Source: Pseudomonas fluorescens (lineage in GTDB: Bacteria > Pseudomonadota > Gammaproteobacteria > Pseudomonadales > Pseudomonadaceae). Taken from it: a stretch of DNA of 64,000 bases. Numbering within the stretch: position 1 is the first letter of the stretch; each line of letters begins with the position of its first letter. The notes below the pieces were generated by a model. That model did no database searches, was not told where the DNA came from, and saw only the letters and a program-made list of their open reading frames with translations. Below are positions 9,757-18,735 of this stretch, piece after piece. The translations under genes were made by a program, and so were the position numbers. Where the stretch lies: assembly GCF_002022275.1 (NCBI RefSeq), contig NZ_MSDF01000014.1:416811-480810 (forward strand). The letters run 5' to 3'.

Positions 9757-9843
9757 GCATCGCAGGCAAGCCAGCTCCCACATTTGACTGCATTCCAGCT
9801 TGGAACTCGGTCAAGTGTGGGAGCGGGCTTGCCCGCGATAGCT
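9757..9843. repeat. REPIN (inverted REP pair)
   Basis: Two REP units face each other between the 3' ends of argH and the GST gene: GCATCGCAGGCAAGCCAGCT then CCCAC on the left, and GTGTGGGAGCGGGCTTGCCC then GCG on the right, about 28 bp apart. The arms are diverged (GGCTTGCCTGC versus GGCTTGCCCGC), so this is an older or hybrid pair. Confidence 0.85.
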
Positions 9844-9863
9844 TTTTCATAGGCACCGAGAAT

Positions 9864-10523
9864 CTATTTCTTGGCCGCTATCATCGCCATAAACGCCGGC
9901 ATCGCCGCCTCCCTGTCCGCCGCCACCTTCTGTGCATTCGGCATTGCATGCAGCTTTTCCAGCAACGCTTTCGCCGCAGGCATTTCAGCCAGCAAATCCA
10001 GCCCAAATAACTTCTCGCCCACCGCGCAGGCGAGGTTCACGCTGTACATAAAGTACACATCCGCAATCGTGAAGCTCTCCCCCGCCACATAGGGCGCGAA
10101 CTTGCCGTGCCGACCTAACGAAGCGATCCCGAGCAACAGCTCGGACTTGGATTTCTCCTTGATCGCTTCCGCCACCGGCATGCCGAAAAACGCTTCGGCG
10201 AAACACGCGCGGGCAGGCAGTTCGATGTACAGCTCGATTTCCCGGCACAGCGCCAGCACTTGAGCGCGCTGAAACGGCTCGCCAGGCAGCAACGCAGGGC
10301 CTTCCTGGGTTTGCTCGATATATTCAAGGATCACGCTGGTTTCGTTGATAAAACCCTGTTTGACGCCCAGCACCGGCACTTTGCCCCGAGGGCTCACGGC
10401 CAGCGCTTCGGGGGTCTGGCCCGCGTAAAACGGCACCTCTTCAAACGGCAGCCCCTTCTCCAGCAGTGCCAGTTTGACCATGTTGTAGTAGTTGCTGACC
10501 GAAAATCCGTAGAGCTTGAGCAT
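9864..10523 (-). CDS. Glutathione S-transferase family protein
   Basis: A 219-residue protein with an N-terminal thioredoxin-like GST domain (1-80: MLKLYGFSVSNYYNMVKLAL, SPRGKVPVLG with the cis-proline, INETSVILEYIE with the Glu-Ser pair that binds the glutathione gamma-glutamyl group) and an all-helical C-terminal domain (90-215) with the N-capping FTIADVYFM motif. The substrate cannot be told from sequence. It is a single gene facing argH tail to tail across a REPIN. Confidence 0.9.
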   Translation of the reverse strand: MLKLYGFSVSNYYNMVKLALLEKGLPFEEVPFYAGQTPEALAVSPRGKVPVLGVKQGFINETSVILEYIEQTQEGPALLPGEPFQRAQVLALCREIELYIELPARACFAEAFFGMPVAEAIKEKSKSELLLGIASLGRHGKFAPYVAGESFTIADVYFMYSVNLACAVGEKLFGLDLLAEMPAAKALLEKLHAMPNAQKVAADREAAMPAFMAMIAAKK

Positions 10524-10649
10524 TGCGACTGCCTCCAGGCCGGGTGTGGGGTTGGCTGCAAGAGTTATAGATCCCAGGGCCCGTCCTGACCAGCAGCATC
10601 ACCCGTCTGAATGGGCGTAGACTGGCGGCCTTTCCTTGAGGAGCCTGCC

Positions 10650-10934
10650 ATGAGCGAGCCAACCGATATCGACAACGACGAAGAAGATTTCACCGAAAGC
10701 ACGCTGATCCAGGCGATCGAAAACCAGCTTGAGAGCGACAACCCGCCTGCGGCCAAAGCGACATTCAACAAGTTGACCCTGGTGGGCTACGAGCGGGATG
10801 ACATCCTCAACCTGATGGCCCACGTGCTGGCCGTCGAAATCGACAAAATGCTCGAAGAAGACCGCGCATTCGATACCGAATGGTACGAAACAGCGCTGCG
10901 GGCCCTGCCCGAATTGCCGCCAGAGAACCAATAA
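10650..10934 (+). CDS. Small acidic conserved hypothetical protein
   Basis: A 94-residue, strongly acidic protein (MSEPTDIDNDEEDFTESTLI...). The first 15 residues look disordered; the remainder is helical, with KATFNKLTLVGYERDDILNL and LMAHVLAVEIDKML. No catalytic motif or membrane segment is visible. A good ribosome site (ttgaggag) precedes the ATG at 10650; the longer frame opening upstream lacks one. A small gene of unknown function lies in the comparable argH-cyaA interval of other pseudomonads. Function unknown. Confidence 0.8.
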   Translation: MSEPTDIDNDEEDFTESTLIQAIENQLESDNPPAAKATFNKLTLVGYERDDILNLMAHVLAVEIDKMLEEDRAFDTEWYETALRALPELPPENQ

Positions 10935-10963
10935 CATCCAAAACTCCAGGCGGGTGCTGATCC

Positions 10964-11052
10964 CTGTGGGAGCTGGCTTGCCTGCGATGGCATCGCCTCT
11001 GCGCAACCGTTAAACCGAGTCGCCAGCATCGCAGGCAAGCCAGCTCCCACAA
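10964..11052. repeat. REPIN of the GTGGGAGCTGGCTTGCCTGCGAT type
   Basis: Two perfect inverted REP arms (CTGTGGGAGCTGGCTTGCCT ... AGGCAAGCCAGCTCCCACA) flank an imperfect spacer. It lies between two small plus-strand genes. Confidence 0.9.
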
Positions 11053-11132
11053 CCGGCTGGACAGTTCAGCAAAGTGCGTTCACCTTATGCCCTGCTAGCC
11101 TCTAATAAATTCTTAGAAAGTCTGGAGTCCTT

Positions 11133-11387
11133 ATGTCGTATACCCCTGAATTGGTTGCCGAACTGGAAATCCTTACACTCTTCAGCCTGGGCAGCACCCA
11201 GGAAGGTCTGAAAGTCCACCAGACCGCCGCACCCACTGCCATCGCCGCTGCCAAGCGCCTCCACGCGAAAGGGCTTATCGACCAACCGGACGGCGGCTAC
11301 CTGACCAGCCTTGGCCGGGACGCTGCAGAGCAGGCCCAAACCCTGCTGACCATCTTGACCACCGCCTCCACCAAAGAAGCCGCGTAA
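11133..11387 (+). CDS. TIGR02647-type conserved small protein, winged-helix-like
   Basis: An 84-residue protein starting MSYTPELVAELEILTLFSLG, which resembles the short conserved family TIGR02647 found in Pseudomonas and other gamma-proteobacteria. The helix - helix - small beta hairpin pattern (AAKRLHAKGLIDQPDGGYLT then SLGRDAAEQAQ) looks like a winged-helix fold, so DNA binding is possible but unproven. A clear ribosome site (ctggag) precedes the ATG. It stands just upstream of cyaA with a 168-bp gap. Confidence 0.8.
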   Translation: MSYTPELVAELEILTLFSLGSTQEGLKVHQTAAPTAIAAAKRLHAKGLIDQPDGGYLTSLGRDAAEQAQTLLTILTTASTKEAA

Positions 11388-11555
11388 CACCTGAAACCGC
11401 CCATGGAGTCCGCCCCTTGCGGATTCCGAGGGCGTTGCTGTGGATTACTCAAAATTCTGACGCCAAAAACCATTTCCCTCTAAACCTCCTACGCTTCTGT
11501 CTGTAAACTCCTACACGGCCGCCCACGTCGGGCCCTGCGAGCCACCGAGTTCGAC

Positions 11556-14396
11556 ATGACCCGCACCCATGAAATCCGCCCCGACCTGGACGAAGGCATC
11601 GACCGCAAGGTGCTGGCCCAGCTGCGCGCGCGCTTCATGGCCCTCAACGAAGGCCGCATGGCGCGAGCCGTCGAGGGGCTGACCCCGCGCCAGCAAAGCG
11701 TATTGACGCTGCTGCCACTGTTTTTTCACGTCAATCACCCGCTGTTGCCAGGCTATGTGTCGAGCAGCACGCCCGCCGGGCTGTCGAATTTCGAACCCGA
11801 CGCCCAAGCCCTGACCGAAGCTCAGCGCCTGACCCGTTCGTTTTCCTACAAGCCGCGCCATGGCAACCCACCCCGGCCCATCCACGGCCTGTTTCTGATG
11901 GGCAGCCTTGGCACCCTGGCCCAGGCGGACCAAAGCGATATGGACGTGTGGGTGTGCCACGCGCCGAACCTGAGTGAAAACGAACTGGCCGAGCTGCGCA
12001 AAAAATGCCAGTTGCTGGAAGTCTGGGCCCAGACCATGGGCGCCGAGGCGCACTTTTTCCTGATCGAGCCGACGCGCTTTGTGTTGGGCGAACGCGACAC
12101 GCAACTGAGCTCCGACGATTGCGGCACCACCCAGCACTACCTGCTTCTGGACGAGTTCTACCGCACCGCCATCTGGCTGGCCGGCCGCACGCCCATCTGG
12201 TGGCTGGTACCGGTCTACGAAGAAAGCCGCTACGCCGAATTTACTCACGCGCTGATCTCCAAACGTTTTATCCGCGCGGATGAAACACTCGACCTCGGTC
12301 ATCTGGCGCATATCCCGCCAGGGGAATTTATCGGCGCCGGGCTGTGGCAGCTGTTCAAGGGCATCGAGTCGCCCTACAAGTCGGTGCTCAAGCTGCTGCT
12401 GACCGAGGTCTACGCCAGCGAGCACCCGAACGTGCATTGCCTGAGCCTGCGCTTTAAACGCGCGGTGTTTGCCAACCAGATGGACCTGGATGAGCTGGAC
12501 CCATACATCGTGGTCTACCGCCGTATCGAGGAATACCTCAAGGCGCGCAACGAGCCGGAACGCCTGGAACTGGTACGCCGCAGCCTGTATTTGAAGGTCA
12601 ACCGCAAGCTCAGCGCCGGCCAGCGCAGTACCAGCTGGCAGCGCTTGCTGCTCGAGCGTCTGGCCCATGAATGGGGCTGGGACCAGCGCCAACTGGCCTT
12701 GCTGGACAGCCGCAGCCAGTGGAAAGTGCGTCAGGTCGCCTCGGAGCGCCGCGCATTGGTGAATGAGCTGAATTACAGCTACCGGTTTTTGACCCAATTC
12801 GCCCGCACCGAGCAAACCGCCAGCCTGATCAACAAGCGCGACCTGAATGTGCTGGGCCGCCGCCTGTATGCCGCGTTTGAACGCAAGGCCGGCAAAGTCG
12901 AATTCATCAACCCAGGCATTGCTCCAGACCTGGCCGAAGACACGTTGACGCTGGTGCAATCGCCCAATCGCAAAGAACCGGGCCAGCACCACTGGGGCCT
13001 GTACAACGGCAACCTCACGGCCCTGGAGTGGGAGCACTTCGCGCCGATCAAGCGCAGCCGCGACCTGCTGGAAATGCTCACCTGGTGCCACCGCAACGGC
13101 GTGATTGACAGCAGCACCCGCCTGGCGCTGCACCCGGGCGTCAGCGACATGACCGAATTCGAGCTGTTCAACCTGCTGGGCAGTCTGCAACAGACCATCG
13201 CCCTGCCCCTGACGGGCGTCGATGAAGAGCGCCTGTTGCGCTCGGCCGTGCCGGAAGAAGTCTTGCTGCTGATCAACGTTGGCGTCGACCCACTCAAGCA
13301 TCACCGCGACCTGAACATCCTGATGACCACCGAGCGCACCGACTCCTTGAGCTACGCCGGTGTGCGCGACAACCTGGTACTGACCCTAGACCAGGTCACG
13401 CTTAACAGCTGGAACGAGGTGATGGTCAGCCGCTACGACGGCCCGCACGCACTGCTCGACTGCCTGCGCGACTACCTCAATCAGCTGCCGCCGGACCATC
13501 TTCCCCGGCTGCGAGTGCGCTGCTTCTGTCACAACCGTGCGCAGTTCATTGCCCAGCGCGTGGAGGAGGTTTTCGATACCGCGCAAAACCTGCTGCTCGG
13601 CCAAAGCAATCATCGTTACCTGCTTCAAGTGCAGCAGCACTATCACGTCATGGAATTGATGCCGGGCCAGGCCACGCATGTGTCACTGCCGACTCAGGAC
13701 GCGCTGATCGCCTATCTCAGTGAAGAGTTGGCGGCATATAGCCCACTGCACCTGGACGCCAGGGCGCTGGAAGACCATGACCTCGCGCTGCTGCTGCCCA
13801 TGGGGCTGGCCGATTGCGTGCAGGTGTTCTACCGGGTCAACGAAGGTTTCGCCGAGCTGTACGTGCTGGATGAGTTCAACGCGCTCTGGCAGCAGCGCTT
13901 GCCGTTCCATGATGAGCAGAGTTTGTTGGCGCCACTGCAGCGTTTTCTGCAATCCATCCTCTTTCGCCGCGAAGCGCTCTCGCCCCTCGACTCGCAACAG
14001 CCGCTGGGCGAAGTGCAAATCTTGTATTACCAACTGTTGCCGTCGGGAAGCTTACGCGCGCGCGGCATCGAACCGCGACCCGCCCCTTCCACCCCCGCCA
14101 ACAAAGCGTTTTATGACGTGCAGGCGATTATCGGCAAGGCCGCACCGGGTCAGGTGGGAATTACCCTGTATTGCAATCAGCGAGAGTTTTCCGAACTGGA
14201 GTTTGGCGACCAGCTGTTTGCAGTGGTCGCCCAGGAGATCGTCGGGCAACGCCAGGAAACCGAGCGTTACCGCTGCTACATCACTGACCTGGATTTGTCC
14301 GGGCTGCTCGGTGATGTGCAAAGCCCGAGCAATCTGTATTTGCGCTACAAGGCCGAGCTGGAACTGTCACTCAATTCAGCGCTGAGCCAAATTTAA
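11556..14396 (+). CDS. cyaA: Class I adenylate cyclase CyaA
   Basis: A 946-residue class I adenylate cyclase. The N-terminal catalytic half carries the nucleotidyltransferase motif GLFLMGSLGTLAQADQSDMD (two acidic residues for metal binding). The C-terminal half is the regulatory region, as in E. coli CyaA. It makes cAMP for Vfr/Crp-type regulators. Length and order (MTRTHEIRPDLDEGIDRKVL start) fit the Pseudomonas enzyme. It ends 4 bp into the oppositely oriented rnk gene, so the two tails overlap. cyaA near cyaY, lptM, dapF and xerC is an old gamma-proteobacterial cluster. Confidence 0.96.
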   Translation: MTRTHEIRPDLDEGIDRKVLAQLRARFMALNEGRMARAVEGLTPRQQSVLTLLPLFFHVNHPLLPGYVSSSTPAGLSNFEPDAQALTEAQRLTRSFSYKPRHGNPPRPIHGLFLMGSLGTLAQADQSDMDVWVCHAPNLSENELAELRKKCQLLEVWAQTMGAEAHFFLIEPTRFVLGERDTQLSSDDCGTTQHYLLLDEFYRTAIWLAGRTPIWWLVPVYEESRYAEFTHALISKRFIRADETLDLGHLAHIPPGEFIGAGLWQLFKGIESPYKSVLKLLLTEVYASEHPNVHCLSLRFKRAVFANQMDLDELDPYIVVYRRIEEYLKARNEPERLELVRRSLYLKVNRKLSAGQRSTSWQRLLLERLAHEWGWDQRQLALLDSRSQWKVRQVASERRALVNELNYSYRFLTQFARTEQTASLINKRDLNVLGRRLYAAFERKAGKVEFINPGIAPDLAEDTLTLVQSPNRKEPGQHHWGLYNGNLTALEWEHFAPIKRSRDLLEMLTWCHRNGVIDSSTRLALHPGVSDMTEFELFNLLGSLQQTIALPLTGVDEERLLRSAVPEEVLLLINVGVDPLKHHRDLNILMTTERTDSLSYAGVRDNLVLTLDQVTLNSWNEVMVSRYDGPHALLDCLRDYLNQLPPDHLPRLRVRCFCHNRAQFIAQRVEEVFDTAQNLLLGQSNHRYLLQVQQHYHVMELMPGQATHVSLPTQDALIAYLSEELAAYSPLHLDARALEDHDLALLLPMGLADCVQVFYRVNEGFAELYVLDEFNALWQQRLPFHDEQSLLAPLQRFLQSILFRREALSPLDSQQPLGEVQILYYQLLPSGSLRARGIEPRPAPSTPANKAFYDVQAIIGKAAPGQVGITLYCNQREFSELEFGDQLFAVVAQEIVGQRQETERYRCYITDLDLSGLLGDVQSPSNLYLRYKAELELSLNSALSQI

Positions 14397-14803
14397 AGAG
14401 CGAAAGCGCCGCCGTCTTTAGGCTGGCCTTCAACATTGAGCAATTCCAGCTTGAGGGTCTTGCCGCCGGGTGCCGGCCAGTCAATGTGCTGACCCACCTG
14501 CAAGCCCAGCAACGCGCTGCCCACAGGTGCGAGGATCGAAATCTTGCCTTCGTCGGCATTCGCGTCTTTCGGGTAGACCAGGGTGAGGTGGTAGTCCTTG
14601 CCGCTGCTCTGCTCACGGCAGTGCACGCTGGAGTTCATAGTCACGACACCTGCAGACACTTCATCGTGACCAACCACGTCTTCAGCGCGGTCGAGTTCGG
14701 CTTGCAACGCTTCTACGCCAGGAAACTCGTCGCCCAGGCGGTCGATCAGTTGCTCCAGACGCTGCACGTCCAGACGGGTGAGGATGATGGAAGGTGCGGT
14801 CAT
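14393..14803 (-). CDS. rnk: Rnk, regulator of nucleoside diphosphate kinase
   Basis: A 136-residue protein with an N-terminal helical domain and a C-terminal GreA/GreB-like domain (about 50-130: VSAGVVTMNSSVHCREQ, YHLTLVYPKDANADEGKISI). Rnk binds RNA polymerase in competition with Gre factors and in P. aeruginosa influences nucleoside diphosphate kinase levels and alginate. The start (MTAPSIILTRLDVQRLEQLI) is preceded by a purine-rich site. It sits tail to tail with cyaA. Confidence 0.94.
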   Translation of the reverse strand: MTAPSIILTRLDVQRLEQLIDRLGDEFPGVEALQAELDRAEDVVGHDEVSAGVVTMNSSVHCREQSSGKDYHLTLVYPKDANADEGKISILAPVGSALLGLQVGQHIDWPAPGGKTLKLELLNVEGQPKDGGAFAL

Positions 14804-14841
14804 GATTCAGGCAGACTCCTTTTTTCTGCACAAAAAAGCAA

Positions 14842-14866
14842 AACCCCGCCAGAAAAAGGCGGGGTT
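14842..14866 (-). terminator. Rho-independent terminator downstream of cyaY-DUF1289
   Basis: Nine-bp GC-rich stem (AACCCCGCC / GGCGGGGTT) with a seven-base loop. On the minus strand it is followed by a T-rich run, so it ends the cyaY-DUF1289 transcript before rnk. Confidence 0.8.
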
Positions 14867-14934
14867 CTCACGGGCCTCGATGAGTTGAGGCGTACCCGGA
14901 CACTACCACAGCGACACAAATAAACAAGGCGACC

Positions 14935-15153
14935 TCAGGCGTGCGCCCTGCGCTGCTCAGCCTGGGCGCAAATCACCCGGCGGCGGGCATCGTCGGCGGA
15001 GCGCCATTCACGGATGTCTTCCACGTGGCGGAAGCAACCGAGGCAGACTTTCTGATCGTCCAGGCGACACAAACTGATACAAGGTGACGGCACCGCCGGG
15101 CTGACATTGCTGAACAGCGGCTTGGGCGGACGTACAGGTGCAGGCTGGGTCAC
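14935..15153 (-). CDS. DUF1289 domain-containing small protein
   Basis: A 72-residue protein with the DUF1289 cysteine pattern: SPCISLCRLDDQKVCLGCFR, four cysteines that could hold a metal or iron-sulfur group, followed by an Arg-rich helix (REWRSADDARRRVICAQ). The N-terminal 20 residues are proline-rich and probably disordered. Its start lies 3 bp beyond the cyaY stop, so the two are co-transcribed. The link with frataxin makes an iron-related role conceivable, but that is inference only. Confidence 0.85.
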   Translation of the reverse strand: MTQPAPVRPPKPLFSNVSPAVPSPCISLCRLDDQKVCLGCFRHVEDIREWRSADDARRRVICAQAEQRRAHA

Positions 15154-15155
15154 GG

Positions 15156-15503
15156 TCAGATCTCGTCCTGCCCCAACTCATCAAAGTCCAGCGCTTCGCC
15201 GGTATATTCCTCGACCAGGCGCGCGAGCATTTCACCCAACAGCTCCTCACTCTTGTCGCACTGCCATTTACCGCTTTCTTCGTCATAGTCGAAGTGAACA
15301 CCACCGGAGCGCGCCGCCAGCCACAGCTGACGCAGCGGTTCCTGGCGACTGAAGATCAACTGTTGGCCGCTCTCGAACTTGACGGTCAACACGCCGGCCG
15401 AGTTTTCGAGGTCCACGTCCAGGCCGCTGTCGTCGAAAATATCTTCCAGCGCCTGCTGGGTCGAATCCACCAAGTCGTGAAAACGGGCTTCGGTCAAACT
15501 CAT
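15156..15503 (-). CDS. cyaY: CyaY, bacterial frataxin
   Basis: A 115-residue frataxin homologue: acidic first helix (MSLTEARFHDLVDSTQQALE, DIFDDSGLDVDLENS) and beta-sheet core with GVLTVKFESGQQLIFSRQEP and QLWLAARSGGVHFDY. Frataxins bind iron through the acidic ridge and regulate iron-sulfur assembly on IscS. Divergent from lptM across 238 bp, the same arrangement as in E. coli (cyaY, yifL/lptM, dapF). Confidence 0.94.
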   Translation of the reverse strand: MSLTEARFHDLVDSTQQALEDIFDDSGLDVDLENSAGVLTVKFESGQQLIFSRQEPLRQLWLAARSGGVHFDYDEESGKWQCDKSEELLGEMLARLVEEYTGEALDFDELGQDEI

Positions 15504-15741
15504 TGTGGCAACCTCAAAAGTGTCTGGTCTTGCTCAAGCGCCGCACGATACGGGCGAGCTTCGCCGATTGCAAAGGATACTGATTTCATCCGCGCCAGCT
15601 GCATGAAAATTCCTCAGCCAGCGTAGCCTGCTTCTCAACTATCTCGGCAAACCCCCGCCGGACGGGTATTCCGGCGCATAGGCAAGCTGGCGGGTGGTCG
15701 GTATACTCGGGCGCAATTAATGCATATTCAAGGATTTCGCC

Positions 15742-15912
15742 ATGAAGCGCCTGATCTCTTCCCTTGCTGCGCTCGTCGCGGTCGCTTGCCTCGTTAGTGC
15801 CTGTGGTCAAAAAGGCCCGCTGTACCTGCCCGATGACAGCAAAGACCCGAATGACCAGGCGCAATCGTCGCAAAAGCCATCAAAAGCGCACAAGCACGAC
15901 ACCTACGAATAA
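15742..15912 (+). CDS. lptM: LptM/LppL small lipoprotein (YifL family)
   Basis: A 56-residue lipoprotein with signal peptide [20 protein letters not shown], lipobox LVSAC and acylated C21, followed by the family motif GQKGPLYLP and a short charged tail. In P. aeruginosa the gene at this position is lppL. In E. coli the relative LptM (YifL) binds the LptDE translocon and helps its oxidative maturation. The ATG at 15742 follows an aaggat ribosome site. The stop lies 9 bp before lysA, so it leads the lptM-lysA-dapF unit. Confidence 0.93.
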   Translation: MKRLISSLAALVAVACLVSACGQKGPLYLPDDSKDPNDQAQSSQKPSKAHKHDTYE

Positions 15913-15921
15913 GGGAACTCC

Positions 15922-17169
15922 ATGGACGCTTTTAACTACCGGGACGGCGAGCTGTTCGCGGAAGGCGTGGCGTTGTCCGCGATTGCCGAGCGCTTTGGCA
16001 CCCCGACTTATGTGTACTCGCGTGCGCATATCGAAGCCCAATACCGTTCTTTCACCGACTCACTGGACGGCGTTCCACACCTGGTGTGCTACGCGGTCAA
16101 GGCCAACTCCAACCTGGGTGTACTGAATGTCCTGGCACGCCTGGGCGCCGGTTTTGACATCGTCTCCCGTGGCGAGCTGGAACGTGTACTGGCGGCCGGT
16201 GGCAAGCCTGAAAAGATCGTGTTTTCCGGCGTCGGTAAAAGCCGCGAAGACATGCGCCGCGCGCTGGAAGTGGGTGTGCACTGCTTCAACATCGAATCCA
16301 CCGACGAGCTGGAACGCCTGCAGGTCGTGGCCGCCGAGATGGGCGTTCGCGCGCCGATCTCCCTGCGCGTCAACCCGGACGTCGATGCCGGCACCCACCC
16401 GTACATTTCCACCGGTCTCAAAGAGAACAAGTTCGGCATCGCCATTGCCGACGCCGAGGACGTGTACATCCGCGCCGCCCAACTGCCAAACCTGGAAGTG
16501 CTGGGCGTGGATTGCCATATCGGTTCGCAGCTGACCACGTTGCCACCCTTCCTCGACGCCCTCGACCGCCTGCTGGCGTTGATCGACCGCCTCGGCGAAT
16601 GCGGCATCTACCTGCACCACATCGACCTCGGTGGTGGTGTAGGCGTGCGTTATCGCGACGAAGAGCCGCCGCTGATCGCCGACTACATCAAAGCGGTGCG
16701 CGAGCGCATTGAAGGCCGTGACCTGACGCTGATGTTCGAGCCGGGCCGCTACATCGTCGCCAACGCCGGCGTGCTGTTGACCCAGATCGAGTACCTCAAG
16801 CACACCGAGCACAAGGATTTCGCCATCGTCGACGCGGCGATGAACGACCTGATCCGCCCGGCGCTGTATCAGGCCTGGATGAATGTCACCGCCGTGACGC
16901 CTCGCAACAGCGAAGCGCGCGCCTATGACATCGTCGGCCCGATCTGCGAAACCGGCGACTTCCTGGCCAAGGATCGTCAGTTGGCGCTGGAAGAAGGCGA
17001 CCTGCTGGCCGTGCATTCGGCCGGTGCCTACGGGTTTGTCATGAGTTCCAACTACAACACCCGCGGCCGTACCGCCGAGGTGCTGGTGGACGGTGATCAA
17101 GCGTTTGAAGTGCGTCGCCGCGAGACGGTAGCCGAGTTGTATGCTGGCGAAAGCCTGCTGCCGGAGTAA
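15922..17169 (+). CDS. lysA: Diaminopimelate decarboxylase LysA
   Basis: A 415-residue fold-III PLP enzyme that decarboxylates meso-diaminopimelate to L-lysine. The PLP lysine is K60 in YAVKANSN. HIDLGGGVGVRY provides the phosphate-binding glycine loop, and GPICETGDFLAKD holds the substrate-specificity Cys-Glu. It is in the lptM-lysA-dapF operon, 3 bp before dapF. Confidence 0.97.
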   Translation: MDAFNYRDGELFAEGVALSAIAERFGTPTYVYSRAHIEAQYRSFTDSLDGVPHLVCYAVKANSNLGVLNVLARLGAGFDIVSRGELERVLAAGGKPEKIVFSGVGKSREDMRRALEVGVHCFNIESTDELERLQVVAAEMGVRAPISLRVNPDVDAGTHPYISTGLKENKFGIAIADAEDVYIRAAQLPNLEVLGVDCHIGSQLTTLPPFLDALDRLLALIDRLGECGIYLHHIDLGGGVGVRYRDEEPPLIADYIKAVRERIEGRDLTLMFEPGRYIVANAGVLLTQIEYLKHTEHKDFAIVDAAMNDLIRPALYQAWMNVTAVTPRNSEARAYDIVGPICETGDFLAKDRQLALEEGDLLAVHSAGAYGFVMSSNYNTRGRTAEVLVDGDQAFEVRRRETVAELYAGESLLPE

Positions 17170-17172
17170 GCC

Positions 17173-18003
17173 ATGCTGCTGCGTTTTACCAAAATGCACG
17201 GGCTGGGCAATGATTTCATGGTCCTGGACCTGGTCAGCCAGCACGCGCACATCCTGCCCAAACACGCTAAACAGTGGGGCGATCGCCACACCGGCATTGG
17301 TTTCGACCAGTTGCTGCTGGTGGAAGCGCCGAGCAACCCGGAGGTGGATTTCCGTTACCGGATCTTCAACTCCGACGGTTCCGAAGTGGAACAGTGCGGC
17401 AACGGTGCGCGCTGCTTCGCGCGCTTTGTGCTGGACAAGCGCCTGACTGCCAAGCGCCAGATTCGCGTCGAGACCAAAAGCGGTGTGATCGAGCTGGATA
17501 TCCGCAGCGACGGCCAGATCAGCGTCAACATGGGCGCGCCACGCCTGGTGCCGGCGGACATCCCGTTCCAGGCTACCGAGCAGGCAGCCAGCTACGCGCT
17601 GGACGTTGATGGCAAAAGCGTTGATATCGCCGCCGTGTCCATGGGCAATCCCCATGCCGTGCTGCGCGTCAACGACATCAACAATGCCCCGGTGCATGAA
17701 CTGGGGCCGAAGATCGAACACCACCCGCGCTTTCCGGCACGGGTGAATGTGGGTTTTCTGCAGGTGATCGACCGTTCCCGCGCGCAATTGCGCGTGTGGG
17801 AGCGCGGCGCCGGCGAAACCCAGGCCTGCGGTACCGGTGCTTGCGCCGCTGCCGTGGCCGCGATCAGCCAGGGGTGGATGGATTCGCCCCTGCTGATCGA
17901 CCTGCCTGGTGGGCGTTTGTCCATCGAATGGGCAGGCCCTGGCCACCCGGTATTAATGACCGGGCCGGCCTCGCGTGTATACGAAGGACAGGTCCGTCTA
18001 TGA
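17173..18003 (+). CDS. dapF: Diaminopimelate epimerase DapF
   Basis: A 276-residue epimerase converting LL-DAP to meso-DAP for lysine and peptidoglycan. Both catalytic cysteines are present: C75 in [10 protein letters not shown] and C219 in [11 protein letters not shown]. The N-terminus [20 protein letters not shown] is canonical. It sits between lysA and the DUF484 gene. Confidence 0.97.
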   Translation: MLLRFTKMHGLGNDFMVLDLVSQHAHILPKHAKQWGDRHTGIGFDQLLLVEAPSNPEVDFRYRIFNSDGSEVEQCGNGARCFARFVLDKRLTAKRQIRVETKSGVIELDIRSDGQISVNMGAPRLVPADIPFQATEQAASYALDVDGKSVDIAAVSMGNPHAVLRVNDINNAPVHELGPKIEHHPRFPARVNVGFLQVIDRSRAQLRVWERGAGETQACGTGACAAAVAAISQGWMDSPLLIDLPGGRLSIEWAGPGHPVLMTGPASRVYEGQVRL

Positions 18004-18016
18004 GTGAGCCAAGCCA

Positions 18017-18733
18017 ATGACCGATAAGCCTCAAGTACCCGCCCAAGCATCTCCAAGTGAAAGTCTGGAGGCCGCTGCAGTTGCGGCGTTCCTTGAGGCT
18101 AATCCGGACTTCTTCGTCGAGCACGAAGAACTGCTGCCGGCCTTGCGCATCCCTCACCAGCGCGGCGATACCGTGTCGCTGGTGGAGCGGCAAATGAAGA
18201 TACTGCGCGAGCGCAATATCGAAATGCGCCATCGGCTTTCACAGCTGATGGACGTTGCCCGCGACAATGACCGCCTTTTCGACAAGACCCGGCGCCTTAT
18301 TCTGACGCTGATGGACGCTACCAGCCTGGAAGAAACGGTGATCGCCGTGGAAGACAGCCTGCGCCAGGACTTTCAGGTGCCTTTTGTCAGCCTGATCCTG
18401 TTCAGCGACAACCCGATGCCGGTGGGCCGCTGGGTCAGCGGCAGCGACGCACAGACCGCCATTGGCGGCTTGCTCTCCGAAGGCAAGACCATCAGCGGTA
18501 CCTTGCGTGAGCACGAGCTGGACTTTCTGTTTGGTGCCGAACAGCGCAAACAGATCGGCTCCACCGCCGTCGTCGCCCTCAGCCACCAAGGCCTGCACGG
18601 CGTATTGGCCATCGCCAGCCGTGATCCTGCGCACTATAAAAGCTCCGTGGGCACGCTGTTTTTGACCTACATCGCCGAAGTGCTGGGCCGCGTGCTGCCG
18701 CGCTTTACCACCGCCCTGCGCGCGGTGCGCTAG
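18017..18733 (+). CDS. DUF484 family protein (YigA-like)
   Basis: A 238-residue protein with an N-terminal helical region ([20 protein letters not shown]), a central coiled coil ([20 protein letters not shown]) and a C-terminal GAF-like domain. The family always accompanies dapF and xerC; in E. coli the counterpart is yigA. Its role is unknown. Start at 18017 lies 13 bp after the dapF stop, and the stop is 2 bp before xerC, so it is in the same transcript. Confidence 0.9.
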   Translation: MTDKPQVPAQASPSESLEAAAVAAFLEANPDFFVEHEELLPALRIPHQRGDTVSLVERQMKILRERNIEMRHRLSQLMDVARDNDRLFDKTRRLILTLMDATSLEETVIAVEDSLRQDFQVPFVSLILFSDNPMPVGRWVSGSDAQTAIGGLLSEGKTISGTLREHELDFLFGAEQRKQIGSTAVVALSHQGLHGVLAIASRDPAHYKSSVGTLFLTYIAEVLGRVLPRFTTALRAVR

Positions 18734-18735
18734 CC

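Noticed and set aside
16060..17946. 628-codon minus-strand frame opposite lysA and dapF
   Set aside because: Its composition is rich in His, Gln and Arg, as expected of the complement of GC-rich coding DNA, and it spans two well-defined genes.
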